DNA of 32,988 bases from an uncultured Opitutia bacterium (GCA_903820035.1 CAIJFT010000155.1:1-32988), one strand, 5' to 3'; shown: positions 1 through 12,425, counted from the first letter of the stretch. Numbers and translations are program-made. Notes: generated by a model from the letters alone, not told the origin.

Positions 1-537
1 GAGGGTGACCAGCGGAATTCCGAGCGAGCCGAAGGCGACCGGAGCGGTGTTGCCGATGAGCGCAAGCTTGGCGGCCTCGAGCGGCTTGAAGCCAAGACCG
101 ATCATCAGCGCACCGCTGATGGCGACCGGAGCGCCGAAACCGGCCGCGCCTTCGATGAACGCGCCGAATGAAAAGGCGAGCAGGAGCGCCTGAATGCGGC
201 GGTCCCGCGACACCCCGGCGATCTGCCGCTGCAACACCGCAAATTGTCCGGTTTCAACCGAGATCTGGTAAATGAAGATCGCGTTGAGGATGAGCCAGCC
301 GATCGGCAACAGGCCAAACGCCGCGCCGTAACCCGCCGCCGCCAGGGCCAACGGGGCCGGCATGCCGTAAGTGAAGATCGCCAGGGTCAGCGCGGTCGCG
401 AGAGCGATCAGTGCCGCAACGTGCGCCCGCACGTGCCAGAATGCCAGCAGCCCCAGGAGCACGACGACGGGAATGGCGGCGACGAGCGCGGAGGACGCGA
501 TACCGCCCAGCGGGATGTAATTTTGTGACCAGGTCAT
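1..537 (-). CDS. lctP: L-lactate permease (LctP/LldP family), C-terminus beyond window
   Basis: The frame opens with ATG at 537 (protein start MTWSQNYIPLGG) and runs without a stop to base 1, giving 179 N-terminal residues of a family usually about 550 long. It is very hydrophobic, with several membrane segments. It carries the conserved lactate permease blocks FGAFIEGAAGFGAPVAI and NTAPVAFGSLGIP. By family knowledge it imports L-lactate (or glycolate) with protons across the inner membrane. It lies downstream of corA on the same strand after a 208-bp gap in which I see no gene and no clear terminator, so co-transcription is uncertain. The family call is secure; the substrate is inferred. Confidence 0.9.
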   Translation of the reverse strand, partial: MTWSQNYIPLGGIASSALVAAIPVVVLLGLLAFWHVRAHVAALIALATALTLAIFTYGMPAPLALAAAGYGAAFGLLPIGWLILNAIFIYQISVETGQFAVLQRQIAGVSRDRRIQALLLAFSFGAFIEGAAGFGAPVAISGALMIGLGFKPLEAAKLALIGNTAPVAFGSLGIPLVTL

Positions 538-745
538 GGGAGCGCGGACGTGGGGTTAGCGGGCGCACCGGAGACGGCCGGCACTGGCGCGGGGATGGGT
601 CGGAGCGAGCCACGGCACCGCGCGGGTGGCGAGTGGTTTTTTACCGGTAGTGAGCTCGCGCCCCCCCGCCCACATGCGCCGAACCTCGCGGGCAAGCTGA
701 CCTCCGCGGTCGGGCGCAAATCGGGTGCGCCGCGGCGCGCTTGGC

Positions 746-1714
746 TCAAAGCCACTTTTTCCGCCGCAGATAGATCGTGATCAGGATCGTGGTGAAAAGG
801 GTGAAGCCGAGCGCCCACGGATACCCGTTTTCCAGCTCCGGCATCGTCTTGAAATTCATCCCGAACCAGGTGCCGACCACCATCACCGGAATCGTCACGG
901 CGGTGATGGCGGTGAGGAATTTGATGCCCTCGTTCGCCTCGAATTGCGCCTTGTTCAGATAAATATCGAAAGCCATCAGCAACCGTTCGTGGTAGCCGGC
1001 TACCGTGTCCTCAAGGCGCACGAGGTTGTCGCGCAGGTCGCGGAAGTACGGCAGTAGCTTCGGCCGGATCAACTTGCTTTCACCCCGGGCGAGCCGGTCG
1101 ATCACGTCGCGCTGCGGTCGTACGATGGTGCGCAGGCGGGTGAAATCGTTGCGGACGTGCAACAATTCGCCGACGAGATCGCCCTTGGCCGACTCCTTGG
1201 CGAGTACGTGCTCCTCGAGTTCCTCCAGCTCGGCCCGGAGCTCATCCACCACCGGTGAATAATTGTCGACGAGGAGATCGATCAGCGTGTGCGCGATGCG
1301 GTCGGGCCCTCGGGGACCGGCACCGACGCTTTTGCTCACGCGCTCCATCATCGAGCTGACCGACCGCAGTGGTGCGGTGTGGAACGTTACGAGGAAATCC
1401 TTGCCGAGGAAGAGATCGAGCTCCGTGGAATTGAACTTCTCCGTCCGTGTGAAGTCCACCGCGTGGGTGACGATGAAGAGGTAGTCCTCGTAGTCTTCAA
1501 CCTTCGGCAGCGAGTTCGGCTGCACGCAGTCCTCGATTGCCAGCGGGTGGAATTCAAACACGCCCTCGAGGATGGTCTTGATCTCCTCGGGTGTCGGCTT
1601 GTCCAGGTCCACCCAGAGGAGCAGTCCCTTGTCCGAGCGGACGAGGCGGAGCGCCTCCAATTCAAGGTCCTGGCCGACGAGCTTGCCGTCGCTGAAGATG
1701 AACGATCGAATCAT
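746..1714 (-). CDS. corA: CorA-family Mg2+/Co2+ transporter
   Basis: This protein of about 322 residues has a long acidic, helical N-terminal cytoplasmic domain and two C-terminal membrane helices. The first helix ends in the family signature GMN (context TWFGMNFKTMPEL), and the protein ends in a basic RRKKWL tail, as CorA proteins do. By family knowledge it forms a homopentameric channel for Mg2+ and sometimes Co2+ or Ni2+ in the inner membrane. I chose the ATG at 1714 (MIRSFIF) because homologues begin close to this motif; a GTG at 1744 would add ten residues (MGRAVHAPPP) that look unrelated. The gene follows the PTS EIIA gene by 69 bp on the same strand and may share its transcript. Confidence 0.93.
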   Translation of the reverse strand: MIRSFIFSDGKLVGQDLELEALRLVRSDKGLLLWVDLDKPTPEEIKTILEGVFEFHPLAIEDCVQPNSLPKVEDYEDYLFIVTHAVDFTRTEKFNSTELDLFLGKDFLVTFHTAPLRSVSSMMERVSKSVGAGPRGPDRIAHTLIDLLVDNYSPVVDELRAELEELEEHVLAKESAKGDLVGELLHVRNDFTRLRTIVRPQRDVIDRLARGESKLIRPKLLPYFRDLRDNLVRLEDTVAGYHERLLMAFDIYLNKAQFEANEGIKFLTAITAVTIPVMVVGTWFGMNFKTMPELENGYPWALGFTLFTTILITIYLRRKKWL

Positions 1715-1783
1715 CGGGGGCGGAGCGTGTACGGCCCGCCCCACGGCGTCCAGTCTGCGGAGAGCGGCGCCCCGCCTTTCAGC

Positions 1784-2254
1784 TTACAAGCCGAGCTTGG
1801 CCTCGGCGGCGGCGATTGCCGCGATGAAGGCCTCGGGTGTGGCCGCGTTGAGGAACGTCGCCCGGTCGGCCGGGTCCTTGAGAATCTTACAGAGCGCGCT
1901 CACGACGGCGAGGTAGTCGCCGGGCTTGGTTTTGGGGGTGCCCAGAACGAAAAAGAGGCGTACGACTTCGCCCGTGGCGTCGAAGGCGATGCCGGCATCG
2001 GCGCGGCCCACGGCCATGACGATCTTTGTTACGTGTTCGGTGCGGGCGTGCGGCAGGGCGATGGCGTTGCCGAGGCACGTGGTGTCAAGCCGGTCGCGGG
2101 CCAGCAGTTCCTCGTAGAAGCCGGCGAAGCTCGCGACCTCCGGGTGGCCGTCCAGCAGATGGGCGATCTCGTTCAGCGCGGCCGTACGCTTCGTGCTCTG
2201 CACGTGGAGCGAGATGCGCGAGGGATCGAGGAGCGAGGTGATGCGGCCAGCCAT
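1784..2254 (-). CDS. PTS EIIA type-2 (fructose/nitrogen-type) domain protein
   Basis: A single-domain protein of about 156 residues, the normal size of a stand-alone PTS_EIIA_2 protein (PtsN/FruA-like). The phosphorylatable histidine lies in the motif NAIALPHARTEHV. By family knowledge it accepts phosphate from HPr or NPr, and stand-alone forms often regulate K+, nitrogen or carbon metabolism rather than moving sugar. No EIIB, EIIC or HPr gene is nearby, which favours a regulatory role (inference). The start chosen is ATG at 2254 (MAGRITSLLDPSRISL), where the domain begins. An in-frame ATG at 2335 would add 27 residues of low-complexity sequence and remains possible. The divergent promoter region with the gene at 2411 lies between. 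Confidence 0.85.
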   Translation of the reverse strand: MAGRITSLLDPSRISLHVQSTKRTAALNEIAHLLDGHPEVASFAGFYEELLARDRLDTTCLGNAIALPHARTEHVTKIVMAVGRADAGIAFDATGEVVRLFFVLGTPKTKPGDYLAVVSALCKILKDPADRATFLNAATPEAFIAAIAAAEAKLGL

Positions 2255-2410
2255 ACAAAAAGCGGAGCACTCAGAGAGCGAAGCGGGTGCGGCGTTGGCA
2301 AGGGTGGAGTTGGTGACAATCGGGTGATTTTCCATGCGCTGCTTGATCGTGGCTCGCGCGGCCGGCCGGAAAAGTTTTGCACGGCTCCTCCGGAGCGTCG
2401 AAATGGCGGC

Positions 2411-3043
2411 ATGCAGACTTTGCGGCGGAGCGCGATGGTGGTGATTTGGTTTGCGGTGCCGTGCGTGGGCGCGCGGGCGGCCGCCGAAGCGAAATTTTCG
2501 GCCACGGTGCCGGCGGCGGATTTTTCCGCGGCGGGCTTGGTGAAGTTGACGCCGGATGAATTGGCGCGGCTGGATGGCCTGGTCCGGGATTTCAAGTCGG
2601 GTGCGTTGGAGCAGGCCCGCCGTGATGCAGCGGTGGCGGCGGCGGCGCGGGTGCAAGCCGAGGCCCACGCGGCACGTGCGGAGGCGGAGGTGAAGGCGGC
2701 GCGCGCGGAGGCCACGGCCAAGAACCAAGCCGCGGAAAATGCGGAAAAAAAGGCCGAGAAAGGCCTGCTGGCCCGCGCGAAGATACTGCTCACCCCCGGC
2801 ACTGAAATCGAATACGCGACCGTAGAGAGCCGGATTGTCGGTGAGTTCCGCGGCTGGGAGGGTCGCACCTTTTTCCGGCTGGAAAACGGTCAGCGCTGGC
2901 AGACCGCCGGGGAGGGCACGTACGTCTCGCCCCCGCTACTGAACCCGGCGATTAAGATCGTGCCCGGCGCGCTTGGTTCTTTCTGGATGACAGTCGAAGG
3001 CATCAAGCCGCGCGTGAAGGTGATGCCGATCGTGGCGAAGTAG
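2411..3043 (+). CDS. Secreted Ala-rich coiled-coil protein with C-terminal beta domain, function unknown
   Basis: A 210-residue protein. Residues 1-23 form a signal peptide (MQTLRRSAMVVIWFAVP, probable cleavage near ARA). Residues about 60-125 are a highly charged Ala/Glu/Lys/Arg coiled coil. The last 70 residues hold a compact beta-type segment with FRLENGQRWQ and GALGSFWMTVEG. That block resembles a small domain I recall at the C-terminus of many short periplasmic hypothetical proteins of unknown function. The product is probably periplasmic. ATG 2411 was chosen because the signal peptide starts there; the frame is open much further upstream, but that part is antisense to the EIIA and corA genes. 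It is transcribed divergently from the EIIA gene. I cannot assign a function. Confidence 0.72.
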   Translation: MQTLRRSAMVVIWFAVPCVGARAAAEAKFSATVPAADFSAAGLVKLTPDELARLDGLVRDFKSGALEQARRDAAVAAAARVQAEAHAARAEAEVKAARAEATAKNQAAENAEKKAEKGLLARAKILLTPGTEIEYATVESRIVGEFRGWEGRTFFRLENGQRWQTAGEGTYVSPPLLNPAIKIVPGALGSFWMTVEGIKPRVKVMPIVAK

Positions 3044-3438
3044 GGCGAGGCGACGGCGCGGCCGCACTCCGGGCAAGGGAGCTCGGAACAGGGAGGGAGG
3101 GAAGGGCGGGGAGGCCGAATTCATCCCGGTTTCCCGATGTCCCGTGGTCGCGCTGCGGTCGCCCCGCCTGGTCGCGAGCTCTCTGGCCGAAACCCAAGTT
3201 ATGCCGGCCCGCTCTCCGTCCTTCCCGATCTGTTCAAGATTTTGCGTCCTCAAGCGGGGCAAAGTTTCCGGTATCCCCGTTTGAGCCGGAGGCGAAAACG
3301 CGGTCCCCAGGAGGATCACGCTCTCGCGGCGTTTGTAACGCGGCGACGATTTTGCTGAAAACGCGGCGGTGCTGGCTGCCGGATAAAAAAAGGCGCACCG
3401 TTTCCGGTGCGCCTTGAAGTCCAAAGCTGCGGTGGCGT
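3044..3438. other. Intergenic region, convergent gene ends
   Basis: Nearly 400 bp between the end of the coiled-coil gene and the end of gyrA. The right end holds the gyrA terminator (separate entry). Around 3146-3178 the hexamer GGTCGC occurs three times in about 33 bp in a very GC-rich stretch, which could be a dispersed repeat. The short open frames here have no start signals or recognisable protein features, so I call no gene. No terminator is evident for the plus-strand gene. Confidence 0.5.
3384..3415 (-). terminator. Rho-independent terminator of gyrA
   Basis: Read on the minus strand, an 11-bp perfect stem (AAGGCGCACCG pairing with CGGTGCGCCTT) closes a 4-nt loop and is followed by a run of seven T. 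It begins 23 bases after the gyrA stop codon. Confidence 0.93.
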
Positions 3439-5943
3439 TTACGCGCCGGGCGCGGGCTCGGCGGCGGGCGCGGCGCTGGCGGCCTGCTCTTCGTCCGTCT
3501 CGACAATCAGGGCGATGCTGAGGAGCTTGTCGCCGGGCGCGAGGGTGAGGAGTTTGACTCCCTTGCCGCCGCGATTGACCTCGCGGATGGTGTTCACCGG
3601 GCAGCGCACGCTCTGACCCTTGGCGGTCAGGAGCATGATCTCGTCGGTTTCGTGGACGCTCAAGGCGCCGGCCAGGTTGACCGAGCCGTCCTCGGGCAAG
3701 GTGATCGCCCACACCCCGCTCCCGCCGCGGTTGATGAGGCGGTAGTCCTCAAAACGCGTGCGGACGCCAAGCCCCGCTTCACTCGCGACGAGGAACTTGG
3801 CGTCGTGATCGACGACCTCAATCACATCGAGGTAGTCGCTATCGAGTTTGAATCGCATGCCGGTGACGCCGCCGGTGGCGCGACTGGTGGCGCGGAAGTT
3901 CTCCTCGTTGGTTTCCGGGTCGCGTTCGCGGAAGCGTACGGCAAGGCCCTGATGGGATACGAGGATGAGCTCGTCGCTGCCGGTGGTGAGCACGCTGCCG
4001 ATCACGGTGTCACCCTCGGCGAGGTTGATGCCGATCAGGCCGCCGTCGCGGGTGCAATTGGCGTAGTCGGCGAGCGAGCTCTTTTTGATGATGCCGCTCT
4101 TGGTGGCCATCACCAGGTAGCGGTCCTCGGCGAAGTCCTTCACGCAGATCATGGCCGCGATTTTTTCGCCTTCGGCAAGCCGCAGGAACGAGGCGACAGA
4201 CTTGCCCTTGGAGGCGCGGGTGCCCTCGGGCACGTCGTACACCTTCTTCGCATGGCACTGGCCGATGCTGGTGAGGAAGAGGATGTAGTCGTGCGTGCTC
4301 GCGGTGAAGAGATGCTCGACGAAATCCTCGTCGTAGGTCTCCGCGCCGATGACGCCCTTGCCGCCGCGTCGCTGCGAGCGGTAGTCGGCGACGGGGGTGC
4401 GCTTGATGAAGCCGAGGTGCGAGACGGTGATGACGCAGCCTTCGTTGGGTACGACATCTTCCATGCGGAACTCGCCGGCGGCGGCGACAATCACGGTGCG
4501 TCGGGGCGAGGTGTATTTCGCCTTCATCTCCAGCAGCTCGGTTTTGATGAGCGCCATGAGCTTCGCCTCAGACTCCAGGATGCCGCGCAGTTCCTCGATG
4601 AGCTTCATCAGTTCGAGGTACTCCGCCTCGATCTTGCCGCGCTCCAAGCCCGTGAGCTGGTAGAGGCGCAACTCAAGGATGGCGTCGGTCTGGCGTTCCG
4701 ACAGCGGATACTTCGCCATCAACCGCACCTTGGCTTCTTCGCGGTTCTGCGAGGCGCGGATGATTTTGACGAAGTCGTCCAGGTTATCGAGGGCGATGAT
4801 GTAGCCCTCGAGGATGTGGGCGCGGTCCTCGGCTTCCTTGAGCCGGAACTTCGTGCGGCGCGTCACAACATCGCGGCGGTGCTCGATGTAGCACTCGATG
4901 AGCTCCTTGATGTTCATCTGCTTCGGCCGCTTCTTGTCGAGGGCCAGCAGGGTGACGCCAAAGGACGACTCGAGGGCCGTCTTCTGGAAAAGTTGGTTGA
5001 TGACCACCTTGGCTTGTTCGCCGCGCTTCAGCTCGATCACGATGCGCGTGTTCTCGTCGGACTCGTCACGCAGGTCGCGGATCCCGTCGATCTGCTTCTC
5101 GCTGACGAGTTCGGCGATGCGCAGGACAAGGGTGTTGCGGTTAACGTTGTACGGAATCTCGGTGATGACGATTTGCTCCATCCCTCCCTTGAGTTCCTCG
5201 GTGTGGGCCTTGCCGCGGGTGCGGACGATGCCCTTGCCCGTCTTCAGGTAACTCAGAATGCCCTCGCGACCGGAAATGATGCCGCCGGTCGGATAATCCG
5301 GGCCTTGGATGATGTTACAGATGTCGTCGATGCCGATGCGCGGGTTATCGATGATGGCGCAGGTCGCCTCGATAATCTCGTCGAGGTTGTGCGGCGGGAT
5401 GTTCGTCGTCATGCCAACGGCGATACCGGTCGAGCCGTTCATCAGCAGATTCGGCAGGGCGGACGGCAGCACGGTCGGCTCGGTCGTCGACTCCTTGTAG
5501 TTTGGGATGAAGTCGACCGTGTCTTCCTCGATGTTCTTGAGCAGGTCTTCGGCGATATCGCGGAGCCGCGCCTCGGTGTAACGGTAGGCGGCCGGCGGAT
5601 CGCCGTCCACGGAACCGAAGTTACCCTGCGGATCGATCAGCGGATAACGCATGACCCAGGGTTGGGCGAGGCGCACGAGCGTGTCGTACACCGAGGAGTC
5701 GCCGTGGGGGTGGTAGTTCTTGAGGACTTCACCGACGACGCCGGCGCACTTGTCGAACGGGCGGTTGTGCAGCAGGCCTTCGCGCAGCATGGCGTAGAGC
5801 ACGCGGCGTTGCACGGGCTTCAGGCCGTCTCGCGCGTCGGGCAGGGCGCGCGAAATGATGACCGACATCGAGTACTCGATGTAGGCCGACTGCATGATGT
5901 CGGTGATGTTGGCCGATGTTAGTTTTTCGGAGGCGGTGTACAC
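3439..5943 (-). CDS. gyrA: DNA gyrase subunit A
   Basis: An 834-residue protein, close to the usual GyrA length. With GyrB it forms the A2B2 gyrase that introduces negative supercoils. The catalytic tyrosine is Tyr122 (context AAYRYTEARL), at the same number as in E. coli. The quinolone-resistance region reads HPHGDSSVYDT with Ser83 and Asp87, the residue types normally found in sensitive enzymes. The gyrase-specific GyrA box QRRGGKG is present near residue 522, which separates it from topoisomerase IV ParC. The C-terminal half carries the beta-pinwheel repeats and ends in an Ala/Pro/Glu tail. The start is GTG at 5943 (MYTASEKLTSANI), giving the normal distance to the winged-helix domain; no strong Shine-Dalgarno is visible. 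It lies 111 bp downstream of gyrB. Confidence 0.98.
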   Translation of the reverse strand: MYTASEKLTSANITDIMQSAYIEYSMSVIISRALPDARDGLKPVQRRVLYAMLREGLLHNRPFDKCAGVVGEVLKNYHPHGDSSVYDTLVRLAQPWVMRYPLIDPQGNFGSVDGDPPAAYRYTEARLRDIAEDLLKNIEEDTVDFIPNYKESTTEPTVLPSALPNLLMNGSTGIAVGMTTNIPPHNLDEIIEATCAIIDNPRIGIDDICNIIQGPDYPTGGIISGREGILSYLKTGKGIVRTRGKAHTEELKGGMEQIVITEIPYNVNRNTLVLRIAELVSEKQIDGIRDLRDESDENTRIVIELKRGEQAKVVINQLFQKTALESSFGVTLLALDKKRPKQMNIKELIECYIEHRRDVVTRRTKFRLKEAEDRAHILEGYIIALDNLDDFVKIIRASQNREEAKVRLMAKYPLSERQTDAILELRLYQLTGLERGKIEAEYLELMKLIEELRGILESEAKLMALIKTELLEMKAKYTSPRRTVIVAAAGEFRMEDVVPNEGCVITVSHLGFIKRTPVADYRSQRRGGKGVIGAETYDEDFVEHLFTASTHDYILFLTSIGQCHAKKVYDVPEGTRASKGKSVASFLRLAEGEKIAAMICVKDFAEDRYLVMATKSGIIKKSSLADYANCTRDGGLIGINLAEGDTVIGSVLTTGSDELILVSHQGLAVRFRERDPETNEENFRATSRATGGVTGMRFKLDSDYLDVIEVVDHDAKFLVASEAGLGVRTRFEDYRLINRGGSGVWAITLPEDGSVNLAGALSVHETDEIMLLTAKGQSVRCPVNTIREVNRGGKGVKLLTLAPGDKLLSIALIVETDEEQAASAAPAAEPAPGA

Positions 5944-5998
5944 GACGGAGGTGAAAGGGGTGGAGGGGAAGGGGCCGGAGGAGAGGGAGCGAGAGATT

Positions 5999-6041
5999 GA
6001 GGGAGTGGGGGGCTCGACCGTACTTACTCCCCTACTCCCTC
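5999..6041 (-). other. Hairpin in the gyrB-gyrA spacer
   Basis: GAGGGAGTGGGG (5999-6010) pairs with CCCTACTCCCTC (6030-6041) over 12 positions with one mismatch (a G-T wobble if read on the plus strand). It sits in a spacer whose plus strand is strongly purine-rich from about 5945 to 6010. No T-run follows on the minus strand, so it does not look like a terminator. It may affect processing or translation between gyrB and gyrA, or be structurally neutral. Confidence 0.4.
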
Positions 6042-6054
6042 ATTCCCTTTCGCG

Positions 6055-9613
<3,559 letters not shown>

Positions 9614-9661
9614 ATCGGGTCGCGGCTTGCTTTGCCGGGGGGGCGGCGACACGGTGGCCGT

Positions 9662-10127
9662 CTTAGCTTTGGGGCTTGGTCGTCGCTCCGAGTTCTTTGA
9701 TCCCAAGGCGCGGGCTAAACCCGCGTCAGTTTTAGATAGTTCGGAGAGGAAAGTCCGGACACCATAGGGCAGGACGCTGGGCCAGCTGCAAGGCGAGCCC
9801 AGACGCCGCGTTTCAAAGCGCGGGGATGGAAAGTGTCACAGAAAACAAACCGCCCGGCGGGCAACCGCCGGGTAAGGATGAAAAGGTGGGGTAAGAGCCC
9901 ACCGCGCCGACGGCGACGTCGGCGGCATGAAAAACCCCGTCCGGTGCAAGGCAAAATAGGTGACTGGGCGGCCCGTCCGATAGTCACGGGTATGCCGCAT
10001 CCGCTACCGCTCGGCGCAAGCCGGGTGTCGGCGTGACGGGGCCGGTGCAAACCGGCTCCGAGAGAAATGACGGCCGAAGCGCCGCAAGGCGTGGCACAGA
10101 ATCCGGCTTACCGGCCTCAAAGCTAAG
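9662..10127 (+). ncRNA. rnpB: RNase P RNA (bacterial class A)
   Basis: The catalytic RNA of RNase P, which matures tRNA 5' ends. Conserved elements are visible: GAGAGGAAAGTCCGGAC at 9745 (P4 5' strand), a GGTAAGAGCCCACC-type segment near 9890, GAGAGAAATGAC at 10060, and CACAGAATCCGGCTTA at 10095-10110 (P4 3' strand). The ends are set by helix P1: CTTAGCTTTGGGGC (9662-9675) pairs with GCCTCAAAGCTAAG (10114-10127) with one wobble. At about 466 nt it is longer than the E. coli RNA (377 nt). The extra length lies partly between P1 and P4 and partly in peripheral hairpins such as CGGCGGGCAACCGCCG near 9853. Exact ends would need RNA mapping. No clean terminator follows. Confidence 0.96.
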
Positions 10128-10197
10128 ATAATTTTCGGGCACCCTCCGGGCGGGGCGCGCCCGGCCCACGAGTCAGCGCCCGTTAACCCATCTCCCC

Positions 10198-11397
10198 ATG
10201 CGTGCGACCTTTGTCGTGTTCGGTCTGATCGTGTTTTTCAGCGGCCCGCTCGCGGCCCAACCGGCGATAGCGCCGGAGACGCAGTTCGAACGTTTCAAGC
10301 GGATGTCCCGCGAAGCGGAGGCCCGCGGACTCGCCGAGCCTTTCCGCGGAATTACCGCCGATGGCACGCCGGAGCTCGGTCTCTTCACCCTCAAGTCGAG
10401 CGGTGTCTCCACGGAACCGGTCCGCGTGGCGGCGGTTAAGTTTCTGGCCACGCTGGCGCCGGAGCAGCGCGCGAAGTCCACCTTTGCGATCGACGACCCG
10501 GAGTGGCGCAAGTGGATGAATCAGCATTTCTACGTGCGGCAGGGCGTGAGTTTTCAGGAAATGTCGGATATCCAGCGGGCCGCGGCCTTCGGGCTAATGC
10601 GGGCCGGGCTTAGCGCCAGGGGCCTTCAGCTGTCGCAGGACATCATGAAGCTCAACCACACGCTGGGGGAATTGAACCGCGACGACTTCGTCAGCTACGG
10701 GCAGTGGCTCTACCATGTGACGATGATGGGTGAGCCCTCCGCCACGAAGCCCTGGGGCTGGCAGGTCGATGGGCACCACCTGATTATCAATTATTTCGTC
10801 CTCGGCGACCAAGTCGTGATGTCTCCGGTCTTTGTCGGATCGGAGCCGGTCCGCGCCCCTTCCGGGAAGTTCAAAGGCCTGACGATTCTCCAAGTGGAAC
10901 AGGACGAGGGGCTCGCATTCTTCCGCTCGCTCGATGCGGGGCAGCGTCAGCGGGCCGTGCTCGCGGCTAAAAAATCTGGCAACAATAACCTGACCGAAGC
11001 TTTCAAGGATAATACCGTTATTCCCTACGCGGGCCTTCCCGCCTCGGCGCTCAATCCCGGGCAACAGGAGCGCTTGCTCGAACTCGCGGCGCGATTCGTG
11101 GGCAACCTCGACGACGGTCATGCTCGCGTGAAAATGGACGAAGTCCGTGCCCACCTCGGAAGGACCTGCTTTGCCTGGATTGGGGGCTCGGCGGACGATA
11201 GCGTATTCTACTTCCGAATTCATAGTCCGGTGGTGCTGATCGAGTTTGATCACCAGCGCCCGGCGAACTTGAAGCATCTCGCCCCGGATCCGAACCTGCC
11301 CAACCGCGAGCATATCCACGTCGTCGTCCGCACCCCGAATGGGAACGACTACGGTAAGGATTTACTGCGCCTGCATCTCGAGCAACAGCGGCACTAG
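10198..11397 (+). CDS. Secreted DUF3500 family protein
   Basis: A 399-residue protein with an N-terminal signal peptide (MRATFVVFGLIVFFSG, cleavage near LAA/QP). It resembles the DUF3500 family through PWGWQVDGHHLIINYFVLGD, which is followed by MSPVFVGSEP, and through the C-terminal block HIHVVVRTPNGNDYGKDLLR. The family has no established biochemical function; the conserved histidines and acidic residues suggest a metal- or ligand-binding enzyme (inference). It is probably exported. ATG 10198 begins directly at the signal peptide, 70 bp after the end of rnpB. The gene stands alone: no same-strand neighbour is close downstream. Confidence 0.85.
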   Translation: MRATFVVFGLIVFFSGPLAAQPAIAPETQFERFKRMSREAEARGLAEPFRGITADGTPELGLFTLKSSGVSTEPVRVAAVKFLATLAPEQRAKSTFAIDDPEWRKWMNQHFYVRQGVSFQEMSDIQRAAAFGLMRAGLSARGLQLSQDIMKLNHTLGELNRDDFVSYGQWLYHVTMMGEPSATKPWGWQVDGHHLIINYFVLGDQVVMSPVFVGSEPVRAPSGKFKGLTILQVEQDEGLAFFRSLDAGQRQRAVLAAKKSGNNNLTEAFKDNTVIPYAGLPASALNPGQQERLLELAARFVGNLDDGHARVKMDEVRAHLGRTCFAWIGGSADDSVFYFRIHSPVVLIEFDHQRPANLKHLAPDPNLPNREHIHVVVRTPNGNDYGKDLLRLHLEQQRH

Positions 11398-11735
11398 CCG
11401 AAAACCGGTTTACCGGCGCCCGCGGATCGTATTCTGCCCTGGGGTGCGTCGGTCGGAAATAGGGTGGGTACCCTGTGTGCGCGCGCGACATCCTGGTGGA
11501 AGCTGCCGCCGTTTGAGTGCCTGCTGCCGGCGTTTATTACCCTTTTGGGAAGTCATTGTTTCGGCGCAAACGGTGTTCGCAGACGTGGCGGTGGTGAGCC
11601 TCCGATGGCGGTATCGTTCGGCGATGCGTAATATTACTCACGCCTTTTACACCATGCGTTCCAAGACTTCTTGGTGTATCTACTCGCCGCCTAGGTTCGC
11701 TTTGGGAGGTCGATCCGATTTCGTGCTGGTCTCTG
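11398..11735. other. Intergenic region upstream of the first pilin module
   Basis: About 340 bp with no convincing gene; the open frames here are Cys/Arg-rich and have no family features. It probably carries the promoter for the PilV-W-X module. A TATACT box lies just beyond it at 11759-11764, inside the frame annotated from 11736, without a good -35. If that box is used, translation must begin later, for example at the TTG at 11817. Confidence 0.4.
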
Positions 11736-12425
11736 ATGAGAGCACGATTGACGAAAATTATACTAGGTTCTGGGCGTTTCCTTCGGCCCGGTGCTGCCGT
11801 TCCGCATTATCGTGCTTTGACGGCCCGTAAGGACAGCGGCATGACCCTGCTGGAAGTGGTAGTGGCGATGGTGCTCATGGCCACCGTGATGCTCGGCTTC
11901 ATCAGTACTTTTGTGCAGTCGCGGCGAGTGACTGAGTCGAATGTTCTACATGCCGCCGCCACCAGCATGATCTACGGGATGATCGAGCAGATAAAGCAGT
12001 TGGATTACGCGACGCTTCTGCCGAATTACGAAGTTGATCCTTACGCGCCGGTCACCAAAACGCCGCCCTATTTGCGGGTTCGGATCAACCAGTCGTCGGT
12101 GGTCTGGCTCAAGGTTGTCCACACCACCGCGTCGGGAACCCCTCAGGCCCCCGTCGCGCTTCCGTCGCCTTCCGCCACTGCCGCGAGCGTGGGCGCGACC
12201 CAGAATTTTATCGGAGCGATCCCGCTCTCCACCGTCACCGGAACGACGTCGCAAGCGATCAATTTGGATATCTGGGTCTGGATCGATGAAATCCCGGATC
12301 CGGCGAACGACGTGACCGAGGTCAAGAAAATCACGGTCGTCTATACCTACTCCTATCAGGACGGGCAGTCGACGCGCACGGTGCGCGACCGGGAAGTGTT
12401 TATCCGCACGCGCTTCGACCAATGA
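11736..12425 (+). CDS. PilV-like minor pilin/pseudopilin
   Basis: A 229-residue prepilin-like protein. The type III signal is DSG/MTLLEVVVAMVLMATVM, with Gly at -1, Met at +1 and Glu at +5, followed by about 20 hydrophobic residues and a polar C-terminal domain. As drawn, the leader is 35 residues, unusually long. The first ATG (11736) has no Shine-Dalgarno, and an in-frame TTG at 11817 would give an eight-residue leader. By family knowledge the product is cut and N-methylated by a prepilin peptidase and joins the tip of a pilus or pseudopilus. It is the first gene of a three-gene module whose next gene overlaps by ATGA, which implies coupled translation. Confidence 0.78.
   Translation: MRARLTKIILGSGRFLRPGAAVPHYRALTARKDSGMTLLEVVVAMVLMATVMLGFISTFVQSRRVTESNVLHAAATSMIYGMIEQIKQLDYATLLPNYEVDPYAPVTKTPPYLRVRINQSSVVWLKVVHTTASGTPQAPVALPSPSATAASVGATQNFIGAIPLSTVTGTTSQAINLDIWVWIDEIPDPANDVTEVKKITVVYTYSYQDGQSTRTVRDREVFIRTRFDQ

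Noticed and set aside
1289-2410. A long N-terminal extension of the coiled-coil gene
   Set aside because: This part is antisense to corA and the EIIA gene, and the signal peptide begins at 2411.
3652-5922. A 756-codon open frame on the plus strand
   Set aside because: It is antisense to gyrA, in the complementary frame of a GC-rich gene; its product is a low-complexity D/V/L/R-rich sequence without family features.
3439-5943. Topoisomerase IV ParC instead of GyrA
   Set aside because: The GyrA box QRRGGKG is present and gyrB lies directly upstream.
11339-11830. A 163-codon open frame overlapping the end of the DUF3500 gene
   Set aside because: It runs across the end of one gene and the start of the next in another frame and is Cys/Arg-rich without any motif.
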